Below are positions 1 to 11,256 of a DNA stretch of 64,000 nucleotides, piece after piece. Origin of the DNA: Oidiodendron maius Zn (taxonomy: Eukaryota; Ascomycota; Leotiomycetes; Myxotrichaceae); assembly GCA_000827325.1 (NCBI GenBank), contig KN832870.1:5952001-6016000 (forward strand). Reading direction: 5' to 3'. How positions within the stretch are numbered: position 1 is the first letter of the stretch; the number at the start of each line of letters is the position of its first letter. The translations under genes and the position numbers were made by a program. The notes under the pieces are model-generated. The model had not been told where the DNA came from, ran no database searches, and saw only the letters and a list, made by a program, of their open reading frames with translations.

Positions 1-195
1 GGACATCCATATGACCTCGTTCATGTATTGTACCTTCGTCTTATTATCGTTTATTATCGTTTATTATATCTATTATTAATCTTATTATTATAATTACTGC
101 GGTTAAGATGTTAGTGATTTAGCAACTGTTTTTAGAGCTATTCCAGCTGCTCCTTTGCATTAACACTCACTGGAGCACGCCCGGCATATGATAGT
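1..195. other. AT-rich leader, no gene seen
   Basis: This stretch is strongly AT-rich. Positions about 40-100 are a low-complexity run of TTAT/TATTA motifs, including a short direct repeat of ATCGTTTATT. I see no coding frame that matches a protein family here. Confidence 0.6.
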
Positions 196-1200
196 GTGCG
201 CAGTTCTACATTCGGTGTTATCTATGCTCTCCGTGGCCATCGAGCATTAACCAGTACTGGCGGCCCCGAGCCTGACAGTTCTCGAACCAGATTGCTCGAA
301 GCCAGTATTCTGCAGGAGGTTTCGCTCATAAATACGACTGGGGGAGACGAAAATGTCTCTAGAGTTGGCTTTGACTCGTGATGGTCGTAGTGTACTGGTC
401 GCCCAGGGCCAGGGAGCGGTCGTACTGAATGTTGCGAAACTGTCAGTCTGCGATGTGAATGCCATTGAGGGCAGCTTGATCGGTCTCGGTGGGCTACCGC
501 CATCGAGGTGGCGGTCTCCCTCGATGACCGATATGCCTTCCATCAGCACGGAATTTAGACCGAATCTGATGGCTGGTGTCGACGGAATCCAAAGTATTTG
601 ACTTGTAGAAAGGATTCGACACGGCATTTGGAGCCAGTTCTTATATCAGTTACTCAAGTTTTGTTCGAGATGTCGTGGGCTGCGCGCTCTCCTTTGACGG
701 TAACATCTTGTACGTGACGATTGAGATTATCATGAAATCGAGCAACTCCCAGCAACTTGGCAGTCTCAGTATCATCCATGTCTCGACTTGGGCGACTGAT
801 CTTGTCAAGACTCTGATGCGCATTGTGCACGCCAGTTGTGAACCTGCGAGAGTTGCTATTTGCCTGGTGGCGAGACTGTATGGGACTGCAAGATCGAGCA
901 ACAATCTTCTCGGTCTTGATCCTGTCAAAGACTTAGCGAGTCGTGAAAATCTGTGCAAGTCGAGACTGATCCCTCAGGACTTAATTACTTCAACCTAAAT
1001 GTAAATAATAATTATTAATTAACAGGAGTTAATTCCTTTTATTTCTCATAAATATGGATGATATTTGCGTCGCGCATATGCCTATAGTCTCAGAGATCAA
1101 GGTGACGGGGTCGGCGTTGCTATCAACTCTGCAGGAGGGCAAAGATTCGCGGCCTTGTTGAGCGTGCCAGGCGACAATATTTTTGCGCAAAGACTTTGTG
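196..1200 (+). pseudogene. Decayed YVTN-type beta-propeller gene
   Basis: Fragments of one beta-propeller protein follow each other in the right order but in all three plus-strand frames. From about 353 one frame reads an LALTRDGRSVLVA blade strand followed by GAVVLNVAK. From about 499 a second frame reads IEVAVSLDDRYAF. From 675 a third frame reads GCALSFDGNILYVT, then SLSIIHV and EPARVAI. Near 1110 the segment VGVAINSAGG may be a further blade. This is the repeated pattern of the 40-residue YVTN/lactonase-like propeller family, which usually works as a secreted or cytosolic seven-blade protein. Several frameshifts and stops between the blades cannot be removed by plausible introns, so I call it a pseudogene. 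The family is inferred from the blade pattern alone; the substrate is unknown. Confidence 0.6.
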
Positions 1201-1575
1201 CGAGCCTTTATGTAGTACAGTATGCGATCGGGATCCTGGTGTGACCTCGAATGTTTACGACCCAGCCAATGCGAATCAAGCGCTCGAGTGATGCTGCCTT
1301 CCGGGATACCAAGTCCACGGAAGCCACCCCGTAACTTCGTTCACTCGTACCAAGATTAGGAGGCTTCGGCAGTTGCTAAGACAAAGTGGGCTCCATTAGG
1401 CTTAAGCTCGGACTTGGGGGGGATGGCCAAGCCCCAGTCGCATATAAACACATCTCGCTCCTCGGATCTCGTTCCTCGTTTACTTAATACAATTACCCAC
1501 CACGAACCCTCGTTTAGTGCTTCTCCTCCCCCGCGTCAGGACGATAGCCCACGAACGGACGGCACTTGAGCGGGG
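1201..1575 (+). promoter_or_regulatory. Upstream region of the Zn2Cys6 gene with TATA-like box
   Basis: No gene is seen. A TATAAA motif at 1443-1448 lies about 128 bases before the ATG at 1576 and is followed by a CT-rich leader (about 1455-1545), an arrangement common in fungal promoters. Confidence 0.45.
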
Positions 1576-3049
1576 ATGTCCAGCAACAAGCCCGTCTTCG
1601 TAGACGGTATGAATCCACATGGCCCTATTCAGGATGGCCACCACTCCAGACTATACCATAAAAAGTCCCGAACAGGGTGCCAGAGATGCAGGCTACGTCG
1701 GGTCAAGGTGAGGCTCACAACCACCCTCTTAGGTCCCCTGGCGCAACAGCCGGTCCTGGTATTAACAGATCCAATCTTGATAGTGCAACGAAGCGAAGCC
1801 CGCCTGCCGCCACTGTGAGCGTCACGGGGTGTGTTGCATATACGATCGCCTTGACCCTCCGACAAAGCATAGTACTGAGTCCAGGTCGGTCGATGCGCCC
1901 CAGAGTTATGCACCGGTGGCCGAGCCTATAGTATCCCCTCTACACCGGCAGAACTTAAGAGTAGAGGAGTCTTTTACGTCATTGGACGCAAATTATGCTC
2001 ATAATCATGGGCTGGTTCTCGCTGATAGCCCCGATGAGCCCCTGGAGTCAAGGCGTCGGCGGATGGTAGAGCTAGAGCTTATGCACTTCTATATCACGGA
2101 AACTGGCCCGTCGATAGCTTTTGATAAAAACTCTTCCTACGATCTGTTCGTCAAGGCCATCCCCCGTGCGGCGATCAAGTCGGACTCCTTGCTGTACAGC
2201 GTGTACGCGATTGCCGCCCTGCATCAGACGAAGACGACTGGGGGCCAAGGCCCATCGATCCCCTCCCCTACGGCTGTAGCCATGGCACGCGAGAATCACC
2301 AGATCTATTCACAGCTAGCCTTCCAACGTCACCACCAGGACCTAGCTCAGATCTCGCATGCCAATGTGGACATGTTGATAATGACAGCCAACATCATGCG
2401 GCTCATTGCTTTTGTCGTGCTCTCGGAACGGCCCCTCGTGCCATACATGGCGCCACTACATTGGCTTAAGATAACTAAAAGCCATGCCCAAGTCTTCCTC
2501 GCCGCCTGGGATCTGGTCGGGGACAATAGCTCTACACAGACCGCCCGGCTTATAAAAGCCACCCCCGTGGTGTGGGACTATGACGAGCGCCAGGGCGCGG
2601 ATAAGCGCGAGGGCTTGGAGCACCTCCTTCAACCCGTTCTGGGCATAGATGGCATAGATGGGCATGACGAGGACCAGCCGTCGCTGTGGGATGATGGGGT
2701 ACGGCGTGCATATGAGTCAACGCTCAGTTACATCGGTGGCATATGGCAGTCGGTGCAGAGGAATGATCCGCTAGGCCCAATAGGGCGGCGGCTGATCCTA
2801 TTTCCGATACTTGTCGAGCAGCGCTTCATTGACTTGGTGGGCGAGGCAAAGCCTCGGGCTTTGGTAATCTTGGCTCACTATTTCGCATTGGTCACAATCA
2901 TTAAATCCTTCTGGTTCGTTGGAAATACTGGTCTGCGCGAGGTCAGGAGCATTGCTGCATATCTTCCTGCGCATTGGCAAGGCAGTATGGAGTTGCCGCT
3001 GCGCCTCGTTAACGAGGGCCTGCCATATTCCCAGACGGCTGCGTCTTAA
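1576..3049 (+). CDS. Zn2Cys6 transcription factor (Upc2-like group)
   Basis: Predicted DNA-binding regulator of 465 residues in two exons, 1576-1707 and 1784-3049. The 76 bp intron (GTGAGG donor, TAG acceptor, ATTAAC-like branch site) falls exactly inside the zinc cluster: exon 1 ends CQRCRLRRVK and exon 2 starts CNEAKPACRHCERHGVCC. Together they give the C-x2-C-x6-C-x6-C-x2-C-x6-C binuclear zinc pattern at about residues 34-62. The rest is helical and lacks the usual xylanolytic-type middle domain. The C-terminal segment with VGNTGLREVRSIAAYLP and HWQGSMELPL resembles the short Upc2/sterol-uptake-control-like fungal regulators. The intron position within the zinc cluster is common in this group. 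It may control the hydrolase gene 670 bases downstream, but that is only a guess from proximity. Confidence 0.85.
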
Positions 3050-3717
3050 CTGGAGAAGGTGGCAATGCATGTTTGTTGTTAGAGCCGAAATCAATGTCTC
3101 TCAGTAAAATGGGTAGTTAGTCAGCTTGTAACATACTTTAACCTACTACGAGGCTCTCGTTTATTAAGTTTAAATGCTTAAATCGTAGCGTGGATAGCTC
3201 AGTCTCTGATCATGAAAATCGGCCTGTCCCGATCGTGACTTGTGGTTAGACTGGACTAACGAAACCAAGCTCTCCTGTATTTCGAGTCTGGTGCCACTAA
3301 CAGGTAAAAGACTAACCTTAGGCAGATGCTTTTGAATTCCCTTGCTCTGCCGCAGTTGAGGAAACTATCCAATCAAGGTTGCGGCGCGGACACTTCGTTC
3401 CGGTCGGTCCTAAACGAGAGCTCGGAACGAAGTTGACGTCAACAGCTCGATCAGACAACAGCAATTTAACATTTGCAAGGGTTAGCTGGACTAGCATCTG
3501 CATTTCATAGCCTCAGCTATGGGCAGATTTGTAGATAGAAATGGCTCTCAGGAATGAAGTTGGGATATAAAAGGCCACTACCGCCCTCGGTTTATTTCGA
3601 AGATGCCAGACATACTACAGCTCAGACGCAGTATACGCATCAGCACTAGAGTCAGTTTTAAGCACATCGCCTTTTTAATTCTCTTGTTTAACTCAATTTT
3701 TATCCATAAACGGAACG
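3050..3717. other. Intergenic region, promoter of the hydrolase gene
   Basis: No gene is seen. A good TATAAAA box at 3566-3572 lies about 150 bases before the ATG at 3718. Short open frames here have no family resemblance. Confidence 0.5.
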
Positions 3718-5106
3718 ATGAAGCTATCTCAGCTATCATTGGTCTTAGAATGTGCAGCTCTTTGCGTGGTAAGAATAACAAATATTTTACTCCAAACAGT
3801 ATGATGTTCATTTACTCATGTTCTAATATAGGCCTCCCCTATGGTGACTGGAAGAAGCACGCGATTGAACGTTAGAGACAACAACTCAACTGCAGATCCT
3901 ATGTTCCAACTGAGCAACGACACCGAGTTCCACTTCGAAATCCTACGCGTGATGTCTTTAGCGACATATGAGGGTGCTGATATCGGTGAAGTCCTCGTTG
4001 CAGCAAATCAGATCAAACCCGGAGACTTCGAGAGCTACTACACGGCCTTCAATAGCCTCGCCACCCGAGTTCACAATACTGCGAGCGCCATCGACCACAA
4101 AAAGCATCCGATTTCCGCCCGGAATGCCCTCTTCAAGGCCTCGAGCTACTACCGCGCAGCAGACTTTTTTCTACACGGCAACTGGAGTGATCCCAGGATC
4201 TATTCTCTGTGGGACAAGCAACTCGCTGATTTCAACGCCGCCATGGCATTGCTGCCCGTCCCAGGCGAGCGTGTCAACTTGCGCGCCAAGGAGGGAAACT
4301 TCACGATCCCCGCCATCTTCTTTGGCACCGGGCTACCAGGACCCCGCCCAACAATTATTATGTGCAATGGCTATGATGGCTCGCAGGAGGAGATGTATCA
4401 TCTAATCGGCCAGGCCGCAGTGCAACGCGGGATCAATGTCATCACCTTCGAAGGACCAGGGCAGCCGACCGTACGGCGCGAACAGAACCTTGGCTTTATC
4501 CCACAGTGGGAGCGGGCCGTCACACCTGTTGTCGACTACGCGCTGACGCGTCCCGAAGTTGACCCCGATACTATCGGTCTAATGGGCTACTCGTTTGGTG
4601 GCTATCTAGCACCGCGGGCTGCAGCATTCGAGCATCGCCTAGCTGCTGTGTTTGCAGTTGACGGAGTATACAGCTTTGGTCAGGCGCTGCAAAACGACTT
4701 TCCTACGCAGCTCATACAGATATTTAAGTCAGGCAATGCCACGCTTTTCAACTCCATTGTTGAGGAAGCCATCGCCGATCCGTCAGCGCCGTCAGTCATA
4801 CGTTGGGCTGTGCAGCAGGGCATGTGGTCATTCGATGTCAAAACACCATTCGAATGGATGACAAGAGCACAGGAATATAACCTGACGGGTTTGACCCAGG
4901 ATATAAAAGCACCAGTGTTTGTAGGGGATGCGCAGGATGATCAATTCTTCCCAGGCCAGGCAAAGATTCTTGCCCAAAATCTAGGCAATCGTGCCACGTA
5001 CCACTACTTCAGCGCCATTGATGGTGCTGGAGAACATTGTTCTATGGGCTCGAGCGTGTTGGAGGGTCAGGTCTTGCTCGACTGGTTCCAAGATATCGTC
5101 TGCTGA
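3718..5106 (+). CDS. Secreted alpha/beta hydrolase (FrsA/DUF1100-like)
   Basis: Predicted esterase or hydrolase of 441 residues. A short first exon, 3718-3768, encodes the signal peptide MKLSQLSLVLECAALCV. A 63 bp intron (3769-3831, GTAAGA to TATAG) separates it from the main exon 3832-5106. An internal ATG at 3841 is the first long-frame start, but it would lose the signal peptide, so I prefer 3718. The catalytic fold is clear: nucleophile elbow GYSFGG with Ser at about residue 271, an oxyanion-side EGPGQ motif, DAQDDQF holding the acid, and GEHCS with the likely catalytic His near the C-terminus. The long N-terminal helical part before the core is typical of the 2,6-dihydropseudooxynicotine hydrolase/FrsA-like group. 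Several N-x-S/T sites fit secretion. The substrate cannot be read from the sequence. Confidence 0.85.
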
Positions 5107-5477
5107 GGGCAAAAAGGTGTAGGGGAACATATGCTTATTTAGAAATGATAATGTACTGTGCAATACTATAGACTATAATTCACCACCATTTAAAGGTTTA
5201 ATTAGAAAATTTATACCATAAATGCATGATGACAATGTAAAGTCTACTATAGCTAGCTATAGAGTAAGCCGTGTGAATTTAACCGCGCTTTTCGCCTTTA
5301 GCCATGCCACTCGTCTCCCCTGCTTTGTGTTTGAAGGGTTATTATTAATGAACCTTAATAAAAAGAGCTAAATAAATATAGCACTGCATAAGAACTTTAT
5401 AATAAGTAAATTTAATAAATAAATATTTAATTCTATATTATTCGTGAAGGATTTAAGCTACACCCAGCTTCTTAACC
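5107..5477. other. AT-rich spacer between convergent 3' ends
   Basis: This gap separates the convergent stops of the hydrolase (+) and the beta-glucosidase (-). It is AT-rich, with runs of AATAAA-like motifs (about 5340-5440) that could serve as polyadenylation signals. No gene is seen. Confidence 0.5.
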
Positions 5478-8027
5478 CTATATTCTCAGCGTGCCCACAA
5501 GTGGTAAATTCCGACTTGATGCCCCAACATAGATATTATATACCCCCGACTGCAGCTTCCACTTCTGCGCACCGACATCCCACTCACTGAGATCGCGACG
5601 AGTCACATCAAAGCTAACCGTGGCTTCCTGTCCAGGCTTGATGCGCACCTTCTCGAAACCCCGCAGCTGTCGCACAGGTCCCCCGGGGATACCGATGTAC
5701 AGCTGCGCGACCTCGGCGCCTGTGACGGAGCCGGTGTTCTTGATGACGGCGCTGACGCTGGCAATATTGGACCACAGATCAACCTGTCCGCCTTCTTGGA
5801 TCGCACCGGTTGGATATGTACCTGTGCGTGCGCCTTTAACTATTGAGATTGCGAGTTTAGAGTACGAAAAGGTAGTGTAGGATAGGCCAAATCCGAATTC
5901 ATACCGGGGAGTCACGTTGTGGGCGTCGAAGGCGCGGTAATCGATGTATACGCCCTCGGTGAAGTCGGATTGAGGGAAGTAAGCATAGGGAGGGACGGCG
6001 TAGGAATGGCGGAGCATGTTAGCAAAGTCGCTCTCGTTCTTGGGCACGGAGTAAGGGAGTTTCCCACTGGGAACGGCGTCTCCGTAAAGTAGATCCACGA
6101 GACTGTTGCCGGAATCTTGACCGGGTAGGTGCGCAAAGATGAGGGCGGTGACATTGGGGTGGTCGATCCACTGGTCTACAAGGCGGACACCGGCATTATG
6201 AATTACGACGATGGTGTTGCTGCAAGTTGAAGCCACAGTTTGGACGATGTTATCAGAATAATCGTCGTGAAGGCCCGGACGGTCCATACCCTCGGAAGCA
6301 AAGGCGTTGATGAAGACGAGGCATGCATCCGCAGCTTCATAGAGCCCAGCGAGCCCAGGCTGTAGAGCGCTGTCCCAGTAGACGACTGAGCCATCCTTCA
6401 TGGCGCGCTGCTGGAGAGCATCGAGCGGGGCACTGAGATATGGGCCGCTGTTGGCACCAGACCCTGAGCCGACGCTATAGGTGCCATTGGATGCAATCTG
6501 TAGTTGAGATGGCCAGTCTATCTCAGTGCTAGAGAAAGCGAGTGACAGTTGGTTGAAGGCAGACTCGTACCCGGTTGTGAATGGATTGGTCAACAAGCTG
6601 TTGCCGTTGGGCATGTACTGCGGCGGGGCAGGCGCATCGTAGCCAAATACAGCAAGCAATTTGGGAGACTTGAGTGGCAGGGCCTTGTTCTCGTTCTTCA
6701 CCAGGACGTGACCTTCAATGGCGCCTTCGTAGAGAGTAGAGCGCGAGGCAGGGTCGCGTGCATCAATAATAGTATGCGGCTCTGACAGATTGGCTGGCAT
6801 GCCAATACCAGGGGTGGGGTAGCTAGGGCTGTCCTGCCCGAGCTTGTACCAAGCGGCGATGATACGGGTGGCCATGTCATCCAGACGAGACTCGGGCACG
6901 CTACCATTTAGGTAAGCCTCGGTGAAATTGGCGCCCCAGAAGGACTGTCCGTCTGGCATTGCCATGTCGAGGCCGGCGAGTGCGGCAGCGGTGCCACTGT
7001 GTTGAGCAAACCAGTCAGTCACCACAAAACCCTGGAATCCCAGCTCAGTCTTCAACAGGCCGTTCAGGACTTTGCTGTTGGCGCATGAATGGGAGTTGTT
7101 CAAGCGATTATACGAGCACATGATATTTGCAGTCCCAGCATGCACACCGTCAGCAAAGGGCCAGAGATAGAGCTCGTGCATGGTCTTATCATCAATGTTG
7201 GAAGAGATGGACTCGACGTAATGATTTTCAGAGTCTACGCCGGGATTGCGGTACAGTTCCTGCTCGTTGCCAACGAAGTGCTTGTGACGTTAGATAGTGA
7301 TATGTGATGTTTCCGCGCGACATACCTTCAGACTGGTCATAACCCCGGCATCTTGAATACCCTTGACGGTCTCGCCGGCCATCGCACCGGCGAGGTACGG
7401 GTCGTTGCTTGTACCTTCCCAGTCACGACCGCCCGTCGCCAGGCGTCCCAAAGGGCCTACGACGGGACCAAGGGCGATATGGACACCTTTCTTTTTAAAT
7501 TCATTGCCCATGGCATTGGCACGATCGTAAGCTAAAGTCTTATTCCAACTGGCGCCCACATGAATACCACTTGCGAAGCTAGAGACAAAGTCGGTGTTGC
7601 GGACACCGTTTCCGGCGTCTTGGAGACACATACCCGCGAACCCCAGACGCTCGATCGGGGGGATGATGCCGGAACAGCCATTCTCAGGGGTGATACCATA
7701 GGTGAGATTGTTCTGCCAGAGAGAGTTAGCTCTTTTGCTCACTATCTTATTTTATGCCTACCTTCTCCTCGAGAGTCAGTTTAGCCACAAAAGCTGCAGC
7801 TTTTGCATATGCCTGTGCCCAGTCTCCAGTTCCCTTAGCAATGGCTAGATCGTCAGCAGGAATGATTGTGACCTGACCGGGACAAGCTACTTACGCGCTG
7901 GGTACACTGGAGGTGACTGTCCGTAGAAAAAAGTGTCGCTACTGATATTCGTCGTGTTCTGGGCGCCGGTAAGGCCCACACTGGCCAATATCGCCGCAGC
8001 TACGGCTACTTGACGTGTCAACACCAT
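5478..8027 (-). CDS. Glycoside hydrolase family 3 beta-glucosidase, secreted
   Basis: Predicted beta-glucosidase of 801 residues that releases glucose from cello-oligosaccharides and other beta-glucosides outside the cell. Four exons on the minus strand: 8027-7895, 7844-7762, 7712-7326 and 7280-5478, with 45-50 bp introns. It starts with a signal peptide (hydrophobic run [13 protein letters not shown], then a likely cleavage after GAQ). The N-terminal (beta/alpha)8 domain carries the FVVTDW motif with the nucleophile Asp at about residue 290 and the PENGCSG and KHFVGNEQE motifs of the family. The middle domain has the GMDRPGL segment. The C-terminal fibronectin III-like domain (about 715-795) contains VAQLYIGIP and RQLRGFEKV. 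Length and domain order match the fungal GH3 beta-glucosidases of about 800 residues. All motifs look intact. Confidence 0.92.
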
Positions 8028-9702
8028 GGCAATCAGAGAATATTTGAGTGAAGAGCAGCTTGAAGCTTCCTACCGAGCAATCCCAACACTGGGAGCACCC
8101 ATCATTTGTATACATTTTGGCAGCGATACACAGAGCGGGTCCCCGGACAGTCCTCGGTGAGAGAGAGGCATGGGAAGCTGTTGACAAAGCTCGGCGAACC
8201 CCACAACCCCGCCATCTGCACGCCAGCAGAGACCATCGCCTCCATTCCCATGCCGGAACGCGAGACCGGCAAGTGCGGAGAGGAGACTTTAGTAGTGTAG
8301 GTAGATGTGATAGAAGTACAGTAGCGGTACAGTACAGAGACCCCTGAGTGGCCGTGTTCGGCAGAAGTTCGGTTACAGGCGCGGTGTCAGGAGGAAGCGA
8401 AGGTTCGCGTAGCTCATGCTAGCTTAGCAAGACACAAAGCACCGTTAATTGGAGGAGAATCAGTTGGAGATCTGGAGCGAAGGTCCCGGCGGGACTCACC
8501 GTGGCCGAGAACGGTAAGTCGATGACGCTGAATATTTCGTACTGTGGTTTTCTTCTTCACCCATCTCGATCCTCTCGGCCATTTTCTTAGGATCCGAGGG
8601 GCAAAAGACCTGGAATGGGACCGAGCCGGCGTTTACCCGAGCCGAAGTTTACCCGAGCAGCCCACATATCGCCGCTGGTGTGCAAGAAGTCCAGTAAGAG
8701 CATGGGGACAGGTATAAGTGCAAGTACAAGTCCAAGTCCAAGTGCAATGCGGAGTCGACTTCCCCACAATCTCGCCGTGGGGTTATCCCGTGGGGCTAAT
8801 CCGCCCTGTGGAGGCAGTTCTGCACATCATATGGTTCGCCGACTTATAAACAACCCCATCCACGAGCATTGATTGTGGCTTCATGGCGGAGGCATATATC
8901 ACCCACGCATATATCACCCACGACTGGCTGGCATCGTTAACGCTGTGTTCGCGGTGTTACCCCTCTCTGTGGCGAGATTGAAGCTCATTCTTCTGTCGAA
9001 TTTCTCTGATTCCTAGCAAGAGCCGTCGGTCCCGATGAGTTAGATGCGAGAATGCCGAATTTTTCTCTGCATCTATCAGGTGTTGAAGCTCGGGCTCTCT
9101 TTATATGAACTGGCTGCACTACAACTGATCGGGCACAAGATGTTCCGCTCCAGAATCTTCCGTAGCCCCCCGTCACGCAAAACAATGCCTACTACTGTAC
9201 TGTATTAGTGGGGTCTCTTCTGGCACGCCGATGCGACACTCCGATAAGGCTTTGCGCTCCAACAAGCATCTTTCCTTAAGGCCGACGAACACCCATCTTT
9301 GACTGCTGTACGGCAGATCACCCACGGACACACTCTCGGCCCTATCTGGAAGCTTGCGACAAGCCATGTTACCAATATGCATGATGCGCCAATTCTCCAC
9401 AGTTGCAGTTGAGCAGAAGAAAATTATCACACGATCTTGGAAGTAGAAAGCGTCGTGCGTCTAGGCGCTGGAAGTGAAATCGGTGGAGAACACGTGGAGA
9501 AAACGTCAAATGCGACGGGGAAAGTCTCTTTTGGCTTGGGAACTAATCTAAAATCATCAAACCCCGTTTTCTAACTCCTTGCTCTAACTCCAAACGCTTC
9601 GTCGTTTTCAATTACCCATTAACACCGTCTTCCCCAATGCCTTGAATTGAATAAGCTCCGTGACGAATGCTCAATGCATTTAAATTGCATGGCTAAAGAC
9701 TG
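8028..9702. other. Long intergenic region, no supported gene
   Basis: This holds the promoter of the beta-glucosidase gene. Overlapping short frames on both strands show no family match. Minor repeats are visible: a degenerate CAAGT repeat at about 8712-8746, a doubled TTTACCCGAGC segment at about 8628-8660, and a tandem duplication of CATATATCACCCACG at about 8890-8922. Confidence 0.5.
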
Positions 9703-11256
9703 TTATACATGCTGACTCCCGCTATTTTGCACTCCCCGTGCATTCCCACTAGTATCTCTAGCCGGATCTATTGAATGTAAAGACACAGAATCAAGATCAT
9801 CAAGCACTAAGTGTGTTTCATCGTGATCCCATGTTTTGCCACGATCCACAGCATAGTTCTGTGAATGCATTGTGTCGCTCTTGTCCGGAGGGCGATTGAT
9901 TGATAAATGATGGGATCGGTTGGTTGAAGCGTTTCCACCCGCCCGACTGGCGCTGTTCTGCATATAGTATCCCGTGTTCGTACGTTGAGTGGTCCCGAGG
10001 AGCTTCGGGAACAAATAGACAAGGAGGACTCGCAGGCTAGGCATACAGATACAGATGATACCGGTATTGATTTCGATGACAGACCACTTCGCAACATCAA
10101 AATCGTCCCATGTCGGGTTGGTAGAATTGGCGAATTGAGTTAGAGACTGGAGTCGCAGAATGCTGACAACTGTAACACTACATGCCAGTCAAGTTAGATA
10201 CGATGAGAGTTTGGCCAAAAAGGAGCCAGATTGCTTACAATGTACCCACGCCAAACATGAGTCCAACACCCACTTTCTTCTTCCAGTGTAGATTAAGTTT
10301 TATTACTTGAGACATCGGGAGACCAATCATCCAGATATCAATCGCGATACTTATTGCCGCATTTGCCCAGCCCAACGCGTTCAAGTTAATGCATTTGCCC
10401 TGGTGTTCTCCATCCCATTGCTTCCAGTAGTAATGGATCGGCTGGCATTGGAATATGCCGATGAAGAGGAAGACGGCATAGAATACAGCGTCGAGAGCAA
10501 CGGTGCCCCAGATCAGCTGCCGAAGTCTCGTGCCTGGGAAGACCCGTAGGTAAAAGAAGAGGAGAGACAGCTTCAATAATGCAACGTGAGAAAAATAGAG
10601 TATCTCCATCGCATAAAACACATGGAAGAAGCTCGTGATCTGCTCGAAAGTAAGGGTCCAGATGTCCCTGCCCAGTCCATTGGAAGTGAGACCATGGACT
10701 GAGAGCACCGTGCTCGGTATACCAGAAAACAGCGCGGCGGCAATGAAGTAGTCATCGAACCAAAATGTCCCACCGGTCGCATATTTCGACGCGAATCGCA
10801 AAACAACGACAGCCCCAGTGACTGAGCCCATTGTTGTGGAGAGAGTGTTGTAAACATAACCCTTATTGCGAACAGGGGCATCGCAGGAGGTACTCGTGAG
10901 GTTTTTTGTCGCTGGAAGCAAGACGTTAGGACTTTTTGCCAAATGCCTGAATCGGATCTCGAGACCTACTTAGTGCTTCTTTAATAGTACAGGACGCGGT
11001 CACACAGGCCGTGACCTCCGACTGCAGCGGAGCGTTCGTGCAGAGGCATGTCTGGTTGGTTGGAGCACAGGTTGAATTCGCAATTGCAGATCCAAGACAG
11101 GTCAACTAGAGGGTTTAGCTTTGCAATGGATAGGATCGACGAGGCACTGACCGCGCAGCTGGGCAGTTCACTAATTATGGTAGTCAACGAGCTCTGGGCT
11201 GCGATTCCCAGCGCAGACACCAGGAACACGAATAACGCCCCCGATATTCCTTTCAT
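9703..11256 (-). CDS. CFEM-containing Pth11-type seven-helix receptor
   Basis: Predicted plasma-membrane receptor of 462 residues. Exons are 11256-11152, 11105-10970, 10911-10239 and 10177-9703, with introns of 46, 58 and 61 bp. A signal peptide (about 1-20) is followed by a CFEM domain: LPSCA, a short Cys-rich stretch, TCLCTNAP and TACVTASC, with an eighth Cys in STSCDAP. The CFEM cysteines appear only when the first intron (GTCAGT...CTCTAG) is removed, which strongly supports that splice. Seven hydrophobic segments follow, with the fungal rhodopsin-domain hallmarks DDYF and CQPIHYYW. The C-terminal tail (about 350-462) is polar and cytosolic. In plant pathogens Pth11 senses surface cues; the ligand here is unknown. 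A CFEM-less relative lies at 30.6-31.8 kb. Confidence 0.9.

Noticed and set aside
3185-3300. tRNA-like text (GGATAGCTCAGTC) downstream of the first regulator
   Set aside because: No acceptor stem, anticodon stem or T-loop could be paired around it, so it is not a tRNA.
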